Assembly (NCBI GenBank): GCA_028752905.1 | Contig: JAQNBH010000013.1 | Coordinates: 19,698,977-19,762,976, forward strand | Length of the DNA: 64,000 nt | Source: Cladorhizidae sp. MBARI D1340-BT2 | Taxonomy: Eukaryota; Porifera; Demospongiae; Poecilosclerida; Cladorhizidae | Direction: 5' to 3' | Part shown: positions 47,342 to 64,000 of the stretch, one piece after another | How the letters are laid out: each line of letters opens with the position of its first letter | How positions within the stretch are numbered: the first letter of the stretch is position 1 | Position numbers and translations under genes: made by a program | The notes under the pieces: generated by a model | Database searches by the model: none | Seen by the model: only the letters and a program-made list of their open reading frames with translations | Told to the model about the DNA's origin: nothing

Positions 47342-47933
47342 ATATAGTCATGAGTTCACTGTCTTGCTCTTGGTTTCTTCAGGATCTTGGCTGTGTGGTA
47401 CTATTTGAAGCACTCTTCTGGATGTAGAGGTGGGTGGTGAGCAAGTCTGACAGTAGTACACTGAGCCTGAAAGAACCGTAAGTGGCATATTTACAATAAG
47501 AATTTGTGCATAAATATTTGTTTCATGCACTACTTGGTCAAAAACCTCATCTGCAAAGAACAGGGTGAAGAAATCCTTGTGCTCAACATCATCATCTGGC
47601 AAATTTGAACCAGGAGTGTCTGTGTACAAACCCTCGGTGGGGCTCATAATGTTGTCAACTTCTTTCCACCTGACAAGCCCTCTTGTAGAATTTCCACTCA
47701 TATGGCCAGTTTCCACTTCCTTTTCCCCATCAGTCTCATCTACACTACTGCTGCCATTAGCATCTTCCATTTCTTCAGGGAGCGCATCCTCCAGGCCATC
47801 TTCTTCCACATCATCTAGTTCATCTTCTTCCAATATCATCTAGTTCATCTTCTTCCACATCATCTAGTTCACTGTCAATTACAAAGTCATTCTCAATATC
47901 AGAAAGAGCCTCCAATACTGCCTGCAGATCCAT
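47342..47933 (-). pseudogene. piggyBac transposase N-terminus joined to finger remnants
   Basis: ATG at 47933: MDLQAVLEALSDIENDFVID, then acidic 24-bp repeats (DELDDVEE), the second of which has one extra base and shifts the frame. The main frame continues with DFFTLFFADEVFDQVVHETN, the start of the piggyBac core and homologous to FYLFFTHEVWELLVAETN of the 8-10 kb transposase. It then jumps to VYYCQTC, and in another frame PEECFK-stop-YHTAK, the end of the Cys-rich finger. The DDE core between is deleted. Confidence 0.72.
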
Positions 47934-48140
47934 ATTTGTGTTTGTTTTGGATAAAAATACACACCAATTTTCTTATTTGCAGCTGTCAATGAACCAAGAA
48001 ATAAAACGCCTTTTTTTAATTATTTTTATTCATGGAGATGATGATGCATTCCCAAGTTTGATTATAAACCCATCAACCTTACCTAGTAAGTACAGAGTAT
48101 AAAACAGACAATCCACGGAGCTATGCAACAAGAAATATCA

Positions 48141-48253
48141 TGTCACAGAGGCTGTGACACACGCACTTCCAGCAGTAAATTGCTTGTCACGGGAGCTGTG
48201 ACACACGCATATGTGGGGTGGATTATTGTGTCACAACGCCGTGACAAACGCAG
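48141..48253. promoter_or_regulatory. Three subterminal palindromic boxes of the piggyBac-like relic
   Basis: TGTCACAGAGGCTGTGACAC (48141), TGTCACGGGAGCTGTGACAC (48185) and TGTCACAACGCCGTGACAAA (48229), each followed by ACGCA or CGCA, spaced 44 bp. Each is an imperfect inverted repeat, like transposase-binding sites near transposon ends (inference). Confidence 0.6.
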
Positions 48254-48265
48254 TGTAAGAGTTAG

Positions 48266-50018
48266 GTGACCTCACTAAACACATGTAGCTGCAACAAGGA
48301 TGCAGGGGGTAAAGGTCAGCCTACTGGTGAAGGCAGTTTATAGACCTTTTTAGCACAAACTAGACCTCTTCCTAATCAAATAGCCACTAAATCAACACAA
48401 GGTGTTTATCCCTTTCTCCACCTCTGGTGTGGCTAAAGGCATGTTGGTAAATAAAATACATTTATTTTTTGGACTACCCTCAAAACATTTAATGCAAATA
48501 TTTCTTTGACTGCCTTCATTGCCACCTTGCAGATTAGTTAGCTCCATTAGTGGCTACTACTTGCCCTTTTACACACGTGCTTCTAGTGACTATTATCTTG
48601 CTGCTCAATGCATGATTGGGCATCTTACAAGTCAAGTTGAATTGACTTTAGTTCTTGCATTGCTCCAGCAATCAATATATGTAACTATCAAACTATGTTA
48701 ATATAACACCAAGAAAAAGTGACATGACATTAATCAGTGAACAATTGTCATCCTAGACATGTAATACTCTAACTCACCGGCTATGATGGTTTCATGAAGA
48801 AAGACAGACACAGAGAACCAAGGGCCAAGTTTAAATAAATTGAAGTTGATCAAAATCATGTCATCCGGGCCATAGAATACTGTAACTCACCGTCTATAAA
48901 GTAAGCACAGAGAGAGATGAGAGACACGTTAATATAAATAAATAGTTAAGTTAAGCTGTGTATCCCTAAAGTCTTTTCAGATCCACCAGCTGGTGGGAGA
49001 ATCCCAACAACAACCTCTAAATATGCACATCACTTTATTATATCAAACTCCTAATGGCAATTAAACACCCTCTGTGATTACTACAGATATGTGATGCACA
49101 AGCATGGACCAAGAGTCTAGTGCATGAGCACTCTACAGGCAATGCTGGGCCACATTGCAAGGCACACCATTTGCAGGCTTAGCACTCGGCTGATTATATG
49201 AACCTGGTGTTAAAGTACAGCAGCAGGCCCAGAATTTCAGTGCCTCAGTCTCACCACCCAATAAAAATGATAATAGAAAACACACTTGTAGTTATGCAAT
49301 TAAACAACAAATTATTGTTGCAAGTTAAGGTCAATTTTACGTTTAGTGTTTGTAGAGTCTTGTGGAGTGCTTCTAGATATATATACTGGGTTGTTGGAAA
49401 TTACCACTTATTATTACCTATCAAGTTATGGTCAATATTAACTAGTTCTTTTCTGGCGTACCAAATGCAAGAAATCACCAAATGCAAGAAATCTTCACCT
49501 TACCACTGTAGAAAGCATGGACTATGTTGCTATTAGAGGTCATTGTTATGTTTGCCAATAACCAATGTCTGTTTGGTTCTGTTCTTTATTTCTTGTGATA
49601 AGCGAGCTTCATGCCATAAATCCTGTCTGTTTAGAGCTTCACTTCTAACCTCAACATACAAGAAATACAGCCACTTATCTGCAAATATGGGCCACTAAAC
49701 ACATTTGAAAATATCACACTCACAGAAAAATTTATGAAATACTTAGCATAAACAATTTTTACACTTGATTAACTGAGGAATTTCTCTAGCGAGCCTGTTG
49801 AAGAATGAGTTATCCTCTCGATGGTACAATAAGAAATATCCAGACTCTCAAACCATATTAAATGCAGGAGCAAGGCCCCTGAGATTACAACAAGCTAGAG
49901 ATGGTCTCTCATACATTCTTTGCATACTCAGAGAAGTATATTTATCTACAAAACTATGTGAACTTCAACAATTAATATTAGCCAAAGAAGAGAATAATTC
50001 TTGTGACAGGTGCAATTT
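48266..50018. repeat. R1f: copy of the long repeat, ending at the satellite
   Basis: Closest relative of R1a (1513-3110). It keeps the open exon-like frame at 49798-50037. The transition to satellite occurs at ACAGGTGCAATT-TACGTC. Confidence 0.88.
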
Positions 50019-63680
<13,662 letters not shown>

Positions 63681-64000
63681 ACGTCTTAGTGCGTTTTGAA
63701 GAAAAACTGTCTGGAATCACTAAATCTTATCAAAATGGCACAATAGCTTCCTCTTCAACATTATGGAACTGTTTCTACTCTTTAAATGACGGAAAACATC
63801 TCTTGGTGTGAAATATCATCTGCTCTATTTTGAGGGTTTTGAGGAATAACTGTCACATTTTGTCAAAATGGGCACATTCGCTTCCTCTTTAACATTATAG
63901 AACTGTTTCTACTCTTTAAACGACAGCAAAGGTCTTTTGGCGAGAAATCTTCCGTTTTTAAGCTCTATTTTGCTACAATTGGGACGTTTTTGAGCATTTG
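63681..64000. repeat. Satellite higher-order unit U9 (type B-like, cut by window edge)
   Basis: Contains AAATATCATCTGCTC, so type B, with a few private changes (GACGGAAAACATCTCTTGG). The array continues beyond the window. Confidence 0.9.

Larger units (their letters stand above)
46766..48265 (-). mobile_element. Internally deleted piggyBac-like relic with TTAG flanks
   Basis: TTAG at 46766-46769 and 48262-48265. The left end continues CACTTACGC and the right end, read on the minus strand, CTCTTACACTGC; both then reach a shared TGTCACAATAATC / TGTGACACAATAATC. An empty relative exists at about 40140-40200. Three copies of a TGTCAC...GTGACA..ACGCA box sit near the right end. The interior holds an acidic N-terminus and traces of the C-terminal finger of a piggyBac transposase but no catalytic core. 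Confidence 0.7.

Overview
The window looks like transposon-rich nuclear DNA of an invertebrate animal, and a marine sponge or another early-branching metazoan fits best. The evidence is AT-rich sequence, short GT-AG introns (roughly 60-250 bp where measurable), poly(A) signals, long (AAT)n microsatellites, and transposon families typical of invertebrates: piggyBac, Penelope-like, Ginger-type integrase, KRBA2-like integrase, Mutator-like DDE, hAT and Gypsy. No bacterial gene, rRNA, tRNA or CRISPR array was seen. The species assignment is inference.

Layout. 1-4.07 kb: no certain gene, with one copy (R1a) of an interspersed multi-kb repeat. 4.07-11.61 kb: a diverged array of a ~175-180 bp satellite, interrupted at a TTAA by a structurally complete 3.3 kb piggyBac element whose two-exon transposase has one in-frame stop in its terminal zinc finger. 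11.6-16 kb: R1b, a 0.5 kb (AAT)n tract, a decayed Penelope-like element on the minus strand, a Gypsy LTR/gag relic and a 31-bp tandem repeat. 16-21.8 kb: a duplicated region carrying, on the minus strand, six copies of a small two-exon cassette (first exon always 40 nt); this is the best candidate for an undescribed gene family. 22.0-23.7 kb: a second piggyBac derivative that lost its catalytic core. 24.8-27.4 kb: a KRBA2-like integrase pseudogene, one exon of which is duplicated at 18.7-19.06 kb. 28.9-32.8 kb: an intron-rich integrase-GPY/F-Ulp1 protease-PHD gene of Ginger type, with lesions. 33.4-35.6 kb: a Gypsy 5' end whose gag is fused in frame to a hAT transposase C-terminus, between two minisatellite patches. 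36.1-36.9 kb: an unrecognised small gene candidate.

38.7-50 kb: several R1 copies containing a possible small secreted-protein family. They are invaded by a 2.7 kb TTAA-flanked element with a broken Mutator-like transposase and by a third, TTAG-flanked piggyBac relic. 50.0-64.0 kb (continuing past the window edge): the same satellite, here homogenised into nine ~1.55-2.0 kb higher-order units. In each complete unit, forward monomers are followed by (TTA)n and an inverted monomer. Two unit types (A, B) alternate and one unit is an A/B recombinant.

Taken together, this is repeat-dominated and possibly pericentromeric DNA. The transposons act independently; there is no operon-like cooperation. 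Insertions at TTAA or TTAG can be read exactly because related empty sites survive nearby.
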